Source: Sphagnum compactum
Taxonomy: Eukaryota; Bryophyta; Sphagnopsida; Sphagnales
Direction of reading: 5' to 3'
Assembly (NCBI GenBank): GCA_965153455.1
Contig: OZ234499.1
Span: forward strand, 1,860,001 to 1,924,000
DNA: 64,000 bases
Positions within the stretch are counted from its first letter, which is position 1, and every line of letters starts with the position of its first letter. The notes under the pieces are model-generated. The model did not search any database and had not been told where the DNA came from. It saw only the letters and a program-made list of their open reading frames with translations. The position numbers were made by a program, and so were the translations under genes. Of the stretch, positions 46,589 through 58,820 are shown one piece after another.

Positions 46589-49254
46589 ATGGAAGTTTGC
46601 TCTCATGTGGTGCAGCGAAGACTAGCATGTACCCGGGTTCTCTTCCTGTTGCTAGCACCTGCAATATTGCTGCAACTGCAGCTTACAGGACCCAGCTGCG
46701 TCGAAGCTCAAACTCTAGTATCAGGCAATGCATCATGGGCGCTCCTGCTGGAGAATGCAGGCATAGCTTGTATGCACATGGCGGTAACATACATGGGACC
46801 GGTGATATTCCTCGATAGAACTGACATCGGACCTTCGCAAATCGCTCTTCCCAATGGCAGGTGCCGCAACGACTCGCAGGACCAGACCGATACATACGAT
46901 TGCACTGCTCACTCCGTCATGTTCGATCCTGCTACTAACACAGTCCGCCCGCTTTACATCGCCACAGACACTTGGTGCAGCTCCGGCCAGTTCTTACCTA
47001 ACGGCACCATGCTCCAAACAGGCGGCTACAACGACGGCGTCCAGAAGATCAGGTCTGCAGGAGGCTGTATCTTCTTACATCTTTGATTGCAGTCAGAATC
47101 CTCGATTTCTGTTTCCGAGAATTCAGCCATCTGGACCATCTTTCCATTAGGCTGTCGTGATCATAGTCGCTTTCCATCATTTTTCTTCCAGCTATGTGTA
47201 TGTTGAGCACAGCCACCTCACAACTCTACCGCTCAAGCATATTGACCAAATGCAGGAGCTGTAAGAGCTGAGAGTCGAAGAATGACTCGCCACAAAGTGA
47301 CATCTGTCTTGTTTCTTTCCTGGGAATGTGTTCTCAGAGTGAGTTCGTAACATTGATTAACTACATATTTTCAACAAAGTTGTAGCCCTCCAATGAAAAG
47401 CGCATGTCCATCCAGCAAGAAACAATGCCCTATGTCATTGGCTTTTCGATTAGGGTGCCTGTTTGTTCACAGCATGCTAACTAATGTGTAACTGTGATCA
47501 CAACAACAGCCTAATGGAAAGAGACCCTGAGTAGGCACTATTGATGCTCATATTGTTTTGGGTGGTGCAGGTGGTTGTCGCCGTGCCCAGCAGATGGGAC
47601 TTGTGATTGGGTCGAGTCGGATACCAATGTGTTGCAAGCAGGGAGATGGTACGCGACCAACCAGTTGCTACCTGACGGCTCGCAATTCGTACTAGGTGGG
47701 CAATACTCAAATGCGTATGAATTCGTGCCGGCTAATGGTGCCGGTCTATACAACCTGGCCCTGCTGTCGTCGCAGGGCTACTTCGACTGGTACCCATTCG
47801 TGCACTTGCTGCCTGATGGAAACCTCTACATCTTTGCAAACAGGGACTCCATTCTGTTCGACTATCAAAACGATGTTGTGCTCCAGAGCTATCCCACCAT
47901 TCCTGGAGAGCCCAGAAACTATCCTTGTGCTGGGTCTAGTGTTCTTCTAGCTCTGGATGGCAACTACACGGATGCTGAAGTGTTGGTCTGCGGAGGTGCT
48001 AGTATTATGGCTCCAGGGAATGTCTCAGCTCAGTACCCTGCTTCCCAGACTTGTGGCCGGATGGTTGTCACTTCTCCAAATGCTTCATGGGCTATGTTTG
48101 AAATGCCCATTCGCCGCAACATGGGAGATATGGTCATGCTTCCCACAAGCGATGTAAGCTCTAGTTACTCTCTTGCTACCAGCTTTGTGCAGATATTCCC
48201 CTAGTGCAGCTGTTTTCTGTGATCTCTAGCTTCTCATTTTCTACTTTTGTTCATATGTATTTTTTGCTTCTTTGGTGTACAAAGGAGCAGCTGCTTGTAC
48301 TTGAAGAAGAACATCCCTCTTGCAGACTAATCCTCAACCCAAACCACAAGGTTTAAAGCTTGTGTTCAAACTATGTTAAGAGCCTACACAAGTTCTTTGT
48401 GTGCAGACGGTTCTTCAAGAAGAAAGAAGCTCCACAAGGTTCTTTTGTGTACACTAGGTTCACCACAAGGTTCTTCTTAGCTTTGAAGAACCTCCACAAG
48501 GATCTTGGTATGCATAAGGAAACTGCCCAAGCTTCTTCATGTGCACTAGGTTCTTCTAATTTTGAAAAACCTTGTGGAGCTCTTGGAAACAAAATTGATC
48601 AAGGTTCAGTTTCTGAACAAGATTCTTGGTGATGTGCTTTCACAGATTCTGATAATCAACGGGGCACAAAATGGTGCACAAGGATGGGATGCAGCTACAA
48701 ATGCAGCATTCAATCCAGTTACATATTACCCAGATACATCAACTTTTGTAGTTGAACCAGCAACAACAATAGCTCGAGTGTATCACTCAACAGCCAATCT
48801 TCTTCCTGATGGACGAATACTTGTTGCAGGCAGCAACTGTCACTTAACATACACATTCACTGGTGAGTTTCCAACTGAGCTTCGAGTGGAAGCTTTCTCA
48901 CCTGAGTATCTGGATCCTGTCAATGATCCTGTGCGTCCTCAAATCACCACAGCTCCAGCGATTGTCACTTACAATTCTGCATTCACTGTGGAGATTAGTC
49001 TTGCTACAGCTCCTACAGGCAACATTGGGCTTACTCTTTCAAGCGCTCCTTTCACAACCCATTCTTATTCACAAGGACAACGGCAGATCAAGCTGCCAGT
49101 CACAGCTCCAGCACCCATCAATGGAACTAATGCCTATAGTGTTAGTGCAATAGGCCCCATAAGTGAGACCGTAGCTCCTCCTTCCTATTACATGCTGTTT
49201 GCTATCAATAACGGTGTTCCTAGTAGTGGTGTCTGGGTTAATGTGCAATCTTGA
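46589..49254 (+). CDS. glyoxal oxidase-like copper radical oxidase (3 exons, secreted)
   Basis: Exons 46589-47052, 47571-48153 and 48646-49254 join with GT-AG introns in phase to give 551 residues, the usual length of plant glyoxal/galactose oxidase-like proteins. Such enzymes oxidise small aldehydes or alcohols to acids or aldehydes with release of H2O2, in the wall or apoplast. A hydrophobic signal peptide (VLFLLLAPAILLQLQL) ends near residue 40. The kelch-type propeller follows and then the C-terminal early-set (DUF1929) domain, from about 440. Expected copper-radical residues are present: Cys130 (TWCSSG), Tyr182 (RWYATN), Tyr395-His396 (VYHSTA) and His488 (TTHSYSQGQR). Other family blocks are DCTAHSV, YPFVHLLPDGNLYIFAN and ILIINGAQNG. 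It looks intact. The start is the first Met giving a signal peptide. The substrate cannot be read from sequence. It faces tail-to-tail with the nuclease gene 0.8 kb downstream. Confidence 0.93.
48428..48581. repeat. 'ccacaaggttctt' repeats and inverted pair in oxidase intron 2
   Basis: The intron 48154-48645 carries several copies of CCACAAGGTTCTT-like words. The perfect inverted pair AGCTCCACAAGGTT (48428-48441) and AACCTTGTGGAGCT (48568-48581) would enclose about 125 bases. It is probably a small inserted repeat; the splice ends outside it are intact. Confidence 0.75.
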
Positions 49255-50016
49255 ATTTGAGCCAATCTCTCTACAGCAAATTTGTTGGGTGGTGATTGTA
49301 ACCACCAATTCCTTAAGCTGCAGCATATCGATTTAAGTCTAAAGGAAACAAAAAAATTGATGGAAAGGGATGATGTTATTTTGCTTGTCAAAGGTGAAAA
49401 GCAATTTCACATACCTGAAACTCCAAATGAGAGTAATATGTGAATAGGTTGTTTTTTCTCTCTTTCTTGGGGAATAAATTTTTTGCTATATATTGCTTCT
49501 TCCATGAGTGCAGCTTGAGCAAATTTCCAAAGTGCAAGAACAAAGAAAAACCCATCAGCAGAAAGTGCCTTTGATGAAGTATATGAGAATGAAATGTTAG
49601 CCATCAGAACAAATCAAATCAAGAGCAAATTTCAAAGTTTGAAGAGGGAATTGCAAATGTTTGTCAACCAATCCCCTCTAAAAAGCAAAAGTCATTAAAA
49701 TAGATTGTATTTAAAGTATATCAGAAACAACCTGTGAAATTCAGCTAAAATGTGTGAGAAGTAGCATAAAATTGTGCACTGACCCGAAAAATGATGCACA
49801 AATTTTGAAGTATTTCAGTGCAAAAAATTCCAAAACCCTTGCAAATCGATCATACTACTATGGATCTTGTAAACAAGACCAACTTAACAGATCCATTTTC
49901 CACAACTCAATAAAGGACAATTTATTTGTCAAAAATTTGATGCAATATACATGCAATTTTCTCACAAATCAACCATACACTCTTTCTTTCAAGAGCAGAC
50001 CAGTATGGACAAGAAT

Positions 50017-53000
50017 CTAGAGAACTGCAAGATCAGCTCCAATGGGCAGGTGGTCACTTGGATGAGTATGGTTGGGAAGCCCCCCTTGAATGTCAGGTGC
50101 CCCTGGAAGGGGCAGTGCCAACAGGCTTCTGGGTTGCAAGCAATCTGAGGGGTAGAAGAAAATGTAGTCTATTGGGCCAGTAAAGCCAGGTGTCACATTT
50201 GTGTTAGGATGTACACCTTGCACATGTCCATATAGACTAATTAAAGGAAGTGGCGCCCGAAGCAGTGTCATCCTTGGATCATGCTTAACTGAACTATCTT
50301 GGAATTGAACAGGACTTGGCAATACATTTAAGTGCTTGTCTTCACAATCATCTCTCCGCCTTTCTCTTGTATGCTGCTGACTAGTGTCATTTTCTTCAAG
50401 GCCTGAAGTGAGATAATTGTAGACCTGATAAAAGGATTGTTAGCAATACACACCCAATAGCCACTATAGGAGAATCAAGTATCATATATGTGGAATGTCA
50501 AAGAGCACACTCAGGAATTTACAGTCCAATTGCAATGCTGGTAAGTGGTATCTTGGTACCTGATCCCCTGGTAGTGAATTATAATCTCCAGTGATCACCA
50601 AGAGAGGGGGAGAGTCTGACTTGCTCTGTATACTCTCCTTGAACTTGACAAGCCATGATAAAAGATAGCATGCTTGGGCCAACTTCACATCAGGCCATTC
50701 TGGATCCCTATGCACTCAATGAAACAAAACAAACTCCCATCTTCATCTCTTGATTCATTGAAGTGCAATGCACAGGCAGATCCTCATCTTAACACTGGAC
50801 CAGTAAGCTGTGAACATCTCAATCTCAACCATTTTATGGCACAAATCATTGAGAGAGAAATATACATATAAAGAGAAGAAAGAGTTTTTTGCAGGGAGAA
50901 TCACATACCAATATAATTGCGTGTTGCCAAGGATGAAAATTCTTGTAGGCGCATCTATGAGACGGAAAGCAGCAAGGAGTGCAACGCAGTCACGTTTGAG
51001 CCGCACACGAGGATCATCTGGATCTCCTCTCCCTTCTGGCCCTGCAGGCACCGGAGTTATTGGCAGATTAAAAAATAAAATTCCAACAGTCATTTAAGAA
51101 GCATGTCATCCATCTGCTGCTTTTGGTTAAGAGAGGAAGGCAACACACTTAGCCGCAGAGTGAGACACAGGTACATCAAGATCTGATCACACCTCTCAAC
51201 AGGACTGTTGAGTAATTGATATTCACAAGAATATCACCTTTTGGAGGTAAATCAACAAGAGTGCTTCCTGGATTCCTGGAATTTGAGTCATTTGGACTTG
51301 GCACAGTCTTGTCACCTTCTATTGGAGATGGTGGCACTAGATCATTGTAGTCAATAGCTTGTTCTTCAACCAGCTGAACCCTGTGTACTCATACAACACA
51401 ACAGTTTCCTTTTGAGGCTGAAACTTAGTCACTAGCTGGGGTTGGCCAGAACTCAATCCCTTCCAGTTTGAGGCTTACAGAAAGCATAAAAGGCATGTAC
51501 CGTGCCCGCCTGAAGAAAATACCACAGCCGTCGCGCTTTCTACCACTCCGTTGAACATAAACACTACTGTAGCCATGCTTGTCCAATTTCCATTTATAAA
51601 AGCTTTCAAATTCATCCAACTCCTGCAACACCAACCCGCATTCTGCATTGACTACAAGCTCCAACAAGCTCTTTCAAGTAAAAGGTTTACAATGTGTCAT
51701 TCTGGCAAGAAGTGCACATACTGAACAGGAAGGGAAATAACCTGAAGACAGAGAAAGTCAGCATCAAATGAAAGCAACCGCTCTAATATAGCCTCTGACC
51801 TTGCCTTCCATCTGCCATACCAAACAGTCTACATCAAAATTGGGAGAGTTTGGTCTTTTGGTCAAAATCTACAATCATGTTATGTATATACACAGCAGAA
51901 CAGGAGTTGGAAAGCTTTCAGGTTTACAAGTATGAGCTCAGACTCCTGCAAAGTGAAAAAGAAACTTGAAAATGAGGTTTAAGCCTCCACTGAAGCCTTT
52001 CACAGGTTTAAAGCAATTAAACTGAAGTTGTCACTAGTCTATTCAATTGAGAGTTTTAGTTGGCAAGAGTTTCATTATAGCAGCTTTGAGCAAAACTGGT
52101 GTACCTGAGGCATGATGATGGAGAATGAGGAAATAATGAACTCTTTACATAAGCCTGAGCAAGAATATTGTATGATATTATCCGAATCAATGCTGTACCA
52201 TCCCCCAATTAGCCAAGCCTTGCAACATCATGATATGAATGCTACAGTTGTTGACTATGAAACAAATTTTTTTGCCTGCTTTTAAGCAACAGAATTGCCC
52301 TGAACTAGAGTCAAGGTTTCCAATGGGAAGGGGACATCCTGACTTATAGAAAAAGCCCAATTTCAACAATCTCAATATAGCTTCATGCTTGCTTGTGGGT
52401 TTGTTAGATCAATCAAAAGTAGGAGACTATGAATCCTATTCCTATGAATCCAGTTTGCACAACAAAAGAGGCTTTAGAGTTTTGGCACAGAGCAAGTAAA
52501 AAGGAAGGAAGGAAGAAATTGTCATGCACATAATGCTGATGAGCCTCACAAGGGGGATGAGGAGCCACAGCATGATGATCAGTGGGATGGATGGGAACAA
52601 AAGTAGGAACCCACTTGGAAGCTTGTGCACTCATCATGGCATTCGCCCCCTGCAACTATGGAAAGACACTATGAGCTCCTGTGTTCCATTTTTCTTGGCA
52701 TTAGTATTCTTCCACAATGCACACTTCCAGCATGCTTACTGGATATTCAGAAAATGAGACTTCTAAATTGATGCAAAATGAAGCTTCTATGACAATAGGC
52801 ATTCCCAAAATCAATCCCATTAGCATCAAACAACATTACAGAAAAATGAAAAAAATTGATTATGAAAGGACCCTATTTGAAAAAAATGTTTTTCACCTAC
52901 TCCAATAAACCACAAATCTGCACACAATTGTACCCACATTTGCACCTGATCAACAGGCAGCTAACAAACTCAGCTCTTCTTCTCCACAGAGCATTCCGAT

Positions 53001-53416
53001 TTGTCTCCTAAACCTAAAGTTCAAGATTAAAAAGAGAACGAGAGAATGGGTGTTTCTACTCCATTCCATTTTTCACATGCAATTGAACAAGCCTGTAAAA
53101 TAGCATGCAATTAAAAAGAAGAAAGTTGAGCAATTTTCTCTTCTGTCGATAAATTAAAGCCTGCAAAAAAGAAGAAGAACACCAACAACAACACAAAGAC
53201 AATCACAGTCTCCGATTCAATCTATCACTTTCTGCAACCCAACAACGTCTGCTGCTTTCAATACATAGTTGGAGAGAGGGAAGGAAGGGGAAAAGAAGAG
53301 AGGGGACGAGGACTTACAGAAAGCACAGGAGCTGATCTCCAGAGAACCGAGGAAGGGGAGCGAATCATGCAGAGAGATGCAACGCAATCTCGCCCACAAC
53401 AACAACAACAAAGCAT
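50017..53416 (-). CDS. CCR4-like deadenylase / exonuclease-endonuclease-phosphatase protein (9 exons)
   Basis: Read on the minus strand, exons 53416-53318, 52649-52550, 52192-52105, 51811-51742, 51622-51501, 51380-51238, 51041-50909, 50707-50560 and 50424-50017 join in phase with GT-AG introns to give 436 residues. Similarity is to plant carbon catabolite repressor 4 homologues, closest in wording to the homologue-4 (HESPERIN-like) type. Such proteins remove poly(A) tails in a Mg-dependent reaction. Catalytic blocks are present: SYNILAQ (Asn75), LQELDEF (Glu120), GNTQLYWDPEW (near 249), GDYNSLPGD (Asp293, Asn295) and PSDHLPIGADL (Asp425, His426). There is no LRR domain at the N-terminus, unlike yeast Ccr4. 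The first 33 residues (Cys run, then MIRSPSSVLWRSAP) are weakly conserved and could be a targeting peptide; Met17 is an alternative start. A TTAGGGTTTT motif and a direct repeat lie just upstream. Confidence 0.92.
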
Positions 53417-53486
53417 TCAGAGAAAAAAAGAGAGTCAGAAATTAGGGTTTTGGATTATTAGGGTTTTGGGTTGTGTTCTAAAAATG

Positions 53487-53645
53487 CTCAGTGGGTAGTC
53501 ATGGCAGCTCGTCACTGCCGTTCGTGATGAAGGTGATGGTCTGTCACTTTGTGAGCGACTCTCATGAGGTTATGACTGCACTCATAGTCGTGTTACCTTT
53601 AATTGTTGTTGTGGAGATTTCTCTGCAACTTCATCGGATCTTTTT
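53487..53645 (+). repeat. 159-bp direct repeat, copy A
   Basis: Begins CTCAGTGGGTAGTCATGGCA and ends CTTCATCGGATCTTTTT. It matches copy B at 54032-54190 at all but two bases (157/159 by eye). It lies about 70 bases upstream of the nuclease start codon, so it overlaps that gene's promoter region. Confidence 0.95.
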
Positions 53646-54031
53646 TCTAGTGGCTTTAGCGGATGTTATGCATCCAAGTAGTCACCAGTGGTGTGCTTAA
53701 AGGATATGTTCAGGGTGCAGGAGGCCCCAACCATTACCCTATATATAGGCCTCTATGTCCTTTACGCATAGATGCTTGCATATACAGGGACATGCTAAAA
53801 TGAAATAAAATCTCTTTCCTTCAGAAGCTTGTTGCAGCTTGAATGAGGATACTGTTGACTTTTTTTATTAGCAATGTCTCTTGAGTGCTAGCCAACATCA
53901 CGTCTGAGTCTTCCCATTGCTTCCGGAAAGGCAACAGAAACTCAGGACGCAGATTGTGTATAATGGTTTGCCCAAGTTTTTTGGGAAGATTATTATATGC
54001 TTATCGACACCCACTGTTGGGAGCTGATGAA

Positions 54032-54190
54032 CTCAGTGGGTAGTCATGTCAGCTCGTCACTGCCGTTCGTGATGAAGGTGATGGTCTGTCACTTTGTGAG
54101 CAACTCTCATGAGGTTATGACTGCACTCATAGTCGTGTTACCTTTAATTGTTGTTGTGGAGATTTCTCTGCAACTTCATCGGATCTTTTT
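54032..54190 (+). repeat. 159-bp direct repeat, copy B
   Basis: Same orientation as copy A, 386 bases after its end. The pair could be the terminal repeats of a miniature LTR element (TRIM-like), but neither end has TG...CA and no primer-binding site is evident in the 386-base interior, so a local segmental duplication is equally possible. Confidence 0.95.
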
Positions 54191-55439
54191 CATTATTCAA
54201 GGGGGGGGAACATGAGGAGTGCTTTTAATGTTTGGTCATGGGAAAAAATGGTCCAATTTTAGAACAGCCCTAAGTTTGGGGGTGGGAATGAGTGTTTGGT
54301 CATAGGCAATTGGAATGCACATTAAAATGAGTATCACCATGGTGATGGGGTACAAAGGTCATGTTAGATAGCACACAATTGACCATAAGCAAGGATTAGG
54401 GTTTACAAGAATCCAATGCAAGAATAACTACACATTAATTAAAGAAGGACTTCCAATTTCCCCTCAAATTCAAGCACATCTCATTCCCACCAAAATTAAT
54501 TTGCCAAATTCACAAGGCTATGGTGCAAAGTTTGGATTCATAATCCTATCTTTTAAATTCACAAGCAAAATTCTTTTAGCATGTTAAAGTTCCCAAATTG
54601 TGAGAGAGATAGTTTGAAATCTTTCATCAACATTTTGAGAGCATATGGGCTAAACCAACAAAGGGAAAATAATGTAAGAATTATAGAAAGTTCTAAATCA
54701 AAAATAAAAGTCTTAGCATATCAACCAAAGCAAGGAGGGCATCTTAGAGTAACCAAAGAAGAGCTACAAGAACGAGAAGTAGATCAACAAAATTAAAATA
54801 ATAGAGTAGTTATTGAACATCTACAACAGTTTGAACATCAAGGATCAGATCCTAATGTTATCGATGAAGAGATAGGAACTCAAGATTCATGGATGTCGAC
54901 ATGGATGTAGAGGGACAAAGTTAAGAAAGCTTACAATAGATCAGCTTTACAACCAAAAGTTCAAGTTTTTATGTTATCGTTAGGTGCGAAATTCCATAAT
55001 TTGTAGATATAATCTAAGTAGTCATAAGAAAGGCAGATTTTATCCAACTCTAAGAAATCGTAGTTTGTTGTACACATCTACTACTTGTACAAAAACAACA
55101 GACCATGATTTTGTTTAGGATGACTTCGACCAATTCTATGCATTGATAATTTTTTTGCAACAACTAGAAACATATGCATTTCATACCCTAACTTGTCATA
55201 CTCCCTTGAGAGCTAGGCAAAATATAAAAGATTCAAGTTTGTACTTCTTGTAGGGCCAAATAACACACCCCCAATGTGTTGGAGGTTGGGACCAAGGGTA
55301 TCTAGATCATGATGATCAATGTACTTCAGAAGAGGCAAAATGGATTACAAGAGGAGCCAAATCAAAACAAGGAGAATGTCCCACCATCTTGTGGACAAGA
55401 ACCAACAAGAAAATAGAGGAGAGTTAATAAATGCAATCC
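54191..55439. other. transposon-flanking DNA without an intact gene
   Basis: A frame at 54581-54796 (KQGGHLRVTKEELQEREVDQQ) has no recognised domain but may be the degraded beginning of the pogo-like element that follows. The rest contains many stops in all frames. Confidence 0.4.
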
Positions 55440-57080
55440 TCTAATCACTAGAGGCAAATGGACCAATGAAACATTGGAGGAGGCCATGGATGTAATTGAA
55501 AATGGGACAAATTCATTGAGAAAAACAAGTAAGCACTAGAACATACCTTTTACTTCATTGTCTAATCATTTGTATGGGAAAACAAAATCTAGGAAACCTG
55601 GACTAACATGCGTGTTAATAATAGAAAAAGATTAAGCTATGGTTGCTTGGGTTTTGTCTATGCAGGAAGTTGGGCTATCAATTAGCCTACAATAGTTAAA
55701 AATGAAAGTGGCAAAATTGACTTAAACAAGGCCAACACCTTTATAAAGAGGGGTACCAGGGAGCTCTTGGTGGTATTGGTTCAAGAGGAGACATCTTCAG
55801 CTTCACATTCTTCAAGCTAAGGGATTGGATATTGGCCGAACACAAGGTCTAACAATTCAATCTTGCCAAAGCTTCTACAAGAACTTATAATCCTTTTACA
55901 ATAAACATAACTATGTTGTATACCATATCTAGAATTCTAATGGAACATGCATCCAAGTAGGAAGACAATCAGGAACAAAGGTTCTTGCAAAACAAGGTTC
56001 ACACCAGGTGTACAACATTATCCCAAAATCCAGGGAGTGATTTGACTATTAACTATATGGTTAATGCAACAAGAATAACATTGCCAGGGTTTTACATATT
56101 TAGAGGAGAAAAGGATATGTGATGACTACATACAACTTTGTAAACCAGAGACTTGTATGGCTATGCAATCAAAGGCATGGATGACTACCTTCCTTTTCAA
56201 AGAGTTTCTGTCTTTTTTCAAAAGGTTTATTCTAAGTGGAATATCCATAACAAATAGGCATTCGCTCATTTTGGATGGGCATGGATCCCATGTCACCCTT
56301 GAAGCAATTGAACAAACTCAAAAGTTTGGGTTGGATATGATTATTATACCTTTGCATACATCTCATGCACTTCAGCCCTTAGATGTGACTTGTTTCAAAC
56401 CTTTCAATATTGCTTTTAGAAAGGAAAGAAACATAATAATGGTTAGGAAGAATTACACAGAACCAGATAAAATAGCATTAGCAGGGTGGGTAGACAAAAC
56501 ACTAAACCTAACATTTATAAGAAAAAATATCATGTCAGGGTTCAAAGGTACATGGATTTGGTCACTTAACCCTAGGTCTATGGATTCAGAAACTAGCCCA
56601 AATACTTTGTACACATTGCAAAATCACGCCAGGGAAGAAGAAGAACTAGAATAGGAGGATGGTGAACAAGACTGGATAGAACATATAACTGCAAAAGGAC
56701 CTCATCAACATAGGTTCAACAACAGAAGTTCCAATTGATAGTCTATCTGAAGATCAACCTAGAACATGCCTAGAATTCCTATAATCATTAACCATGCATC
56801 TATAATATAATCAAAGAACATGGTTGAAAATTTGGCACAACTTTCATTGGATAAAACTGCATAGCTCAAAAATTCTAAAAGTTCAATTCAATGGGAATAA
56901 CACAGGGGTGTCATGGTTTGTTGTCATTGCCACATTTGCCACAAGAAGGACTAATGGAAGAGAACCATTAATCGATTATTCTCAAAGCCATGTTGTAACA
57001 TCAAAAGAGTATTTGAGGATTATGCGACAAAAGGCAATGGATAGGGAGGTAACAGAGAAGATCCAAGAAAGTAGATAGAA
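55440..57080 (+). pseudogene. pogo/Tigger-type DDE transposase (decayed)
   Basis: The N-terminal DNA-binding helix-turn-helix (pipsqueak type) is readable near 55450-55610: GKWTNETLEEAMDVIENG, SLRKTSKH, then after a stop NHLYGKTKSRKPG. The DDE catalytic domain follows with several frameshifts: GTKVLAKQGSHQVYNI near 55975, WMTTF near 56178, and then an open frame (56157-56654) with LILDGHGSHVTLEAI, the catalytic Asp, and IIPLHTSHALQPLDVTCFKPF, typical of the family. A tail reading EPLIDYSQSHVVTSKEYLRIM sits at 56960-57030. Such enzymes cut and paste DNA using TA target sites. Many stops show it is dead. Terminal inverted repeats were not identified. Confidence 0.85.
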
Positions 57081-57399
57081 AGAAAAACAAGAAAAACAAG
57101 TAAAAAACACTTATAATGTTGATTGCAATTGAAAAAATGGCTAAAAAAAAACTTGTGAAACAACAACAAGCCAATTTCATTTTAGCTTGGTCATCTTCAA
57201 TAGTTTAAAAGGCAAGAAATAAATTTCATTACAATTTCAAGGTAGGTCTGTAAGTTCACCTTCTTGAATATAGGGGTGTGAATTTGATTGAAATAACACA
57301 AGTGCATAAACAAGCTCAACAACAAGCCTTAGCTTGAATGCAAACCAAAAGGGAAGTTGCAGCATCCCTGCAACAACCACAAATGGACAACTGAGCTAC

Positions 57400-57640
57400 T
57401 GGGGTGGAATAACTAAAGGTGGAACAACTATAGCTAAGGATGAATAAGATGTCAAGAAGAGTAGCTAATGTTGGGGTGGAATAACTAAAAGAAGGAACAA
57501 TAGTTGCTAATGTGGAACAACTAAGAGGAACAACTGCTGCTGGGGTGGAATAGTTAAGAGAAAGAATAGGTGTAGCTAAGGATGAATAAAAAATCAGGAG
57601 GAGGAGTTACTACTAAGGAAGAACAATTAAGAGGAGCAAT
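57400..57640 (+). repeat. degenerate tandem repeat 'ggtggaacaactaagaggaacaa'
   Basis: Units of about 24-70 bases with GGGGTGGAATAACTAA and GTAGCTAAGGATGAATAA recur. Where readable they give GVEQLREE-like heptads, so this may be the eroded coiled-coil tail of the pogo-like protein upstream. Confidence 0.6.
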
Positions 57641-57659
57641 AGTTATTATTGATGATGAA

Positions 57660-57895
57660 CAATGTTTTTTGGTGATGTTAACATTGAAGGATCTCCAATG
57701 ATCTTGTAACTCCAAATGTCATGCAAATTTACATGCAATTTTCCATATAGAAATGATTGTCTTACAAATCTTTCATTACAGACATAGTAGACTGGATCAG
57801 CAGTTGTGCATATTTTGGTGATGTCAAGACTAAAGGATGTCCAATCTTGTAGCTTCAAAATGTCAAATGAATTTACATGCATTTTTTTACATTGA
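57660..57895 (-). repeat. direct duplication, about 147-bp offset
   Basis: 57665-57745 (TTTTGGTGATGTTAACATTGAAGGATCTCCAATGATCTTG..., broken here) and 57812-57890 share most of their sequence, including TTTGGTGATGT, AAGGATNTCCAAT, CTTGTA.CT and ATTTACATGCA. The copies are about 80 percent alike by eye. Confidence 0.65.
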
Positions 57896-58519
57896 AAGAA
57901 TCAAAGTAGCACCATTGACAACCACAACAATTTGATTCAGTAATAAAGAAACTTATCTATACATTCATGGAAATCATTCTAGTCACTTACTTAAAAGCTA
58001 AACCACTAGCATTATGTACAATCCAAATCATCACAACAATCCCCATTATAGAGATGTATTCTCTCCATTGCATTTATGCTCATCTTCAACCCAAATGTAA
58101 GTACACTACAATAGAGAGTAGACATTTTCAGCTAGTGAATATGAACTTTGAGTTGAAGACTAGCACTTCAATTGAGATCAATGAAGGGCAAGTTGAAGTT
58201 CAGTTGCCACCAATTTGGAAGATGCAGAACAACCTACTTCAAACAATGCACCAAGCTGCAACAAATGAAATGGGAAAAACCAAATTTGCAACAAATAGAA
58301 ACCAAGATCATCCACTATTGAACTACTTATCAAAAAGCACACCATCAAAATTGAAAAACAATTTCATGTTGCTTGTATAAAAACTTGAGCAAGAAGTTCA
58401 AACCAGGGAGGTTTGAACTCATTTCAATCTATAAAACTAGGCATTGCCATACTTGCAGGACATTCGCGCATGCACTAAAGCTTCACACTAGGAACCATGC
58501 ATTTGTAGCACAAGAGGTG
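57896..58519. other. no supported gene
   Basis: A frame at 57967-58380 (137 codons) contains LKTSTSIEINEGQVEVQLPPIWKM-like sequence (split here) without a family I recognise. It may be a transposon relic. No splice partners are evident. Confidence 0.35.
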
Positions 58520-58820
58520 AACGAGAATTGAGTTAGGAAGAACCCAACCCATGCACGGAAAGGAGATGGAAGGGGGACCGAGAATTAAATAAGAGGGAAC
58601 CCGGCTTGTGCACAAAAAGGAGACAGAAGGGGGAACGAGAATCAACTTAGGGAGAACTTGACCCACACATAGAGAGGAGACGAATAGGGGAAGAAAGCTC
58701 GGGGGTTGTGTGTAGAGAGGAAACGAATAGGGGAGAAAAGCTCAAAGAGGTGACAAGCAATGCGATCACAGGAATCTAACCCAAGCACTAAAAGGAGATG
58801 GAAGGGGGAGGGGGTAGGGG
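58520..58820 (+). repeat. purine-rich tandem repeat, about 57-bp period
   Basis: The unit 'gaacgagaattgagttaggaagaaccc...cacggaaaggagatggaaggggg' begins near 58520, 58576 and 58633, with more degenerate copies to about 58820. Antisense reading gives repeated LPKLILVPPSVSF-like strings, an artefact of repetition. Confidence 0.8.

Noticed and set aside
48562-48645. N-terminal extension of the last oxidase frame
   Set aside because: The sequence before 48646 is intron: CACAG| acceptor and family similarity both begin at ILIINGAQNG.
51425-51500. Extension of the nuclease frame past FFRRAR (to ...EFWPTPASD)
   Set aside because: The donor CG|GTACATG at 51501 fits, and RVQLVEEQ in the next exon continues the family pattern.
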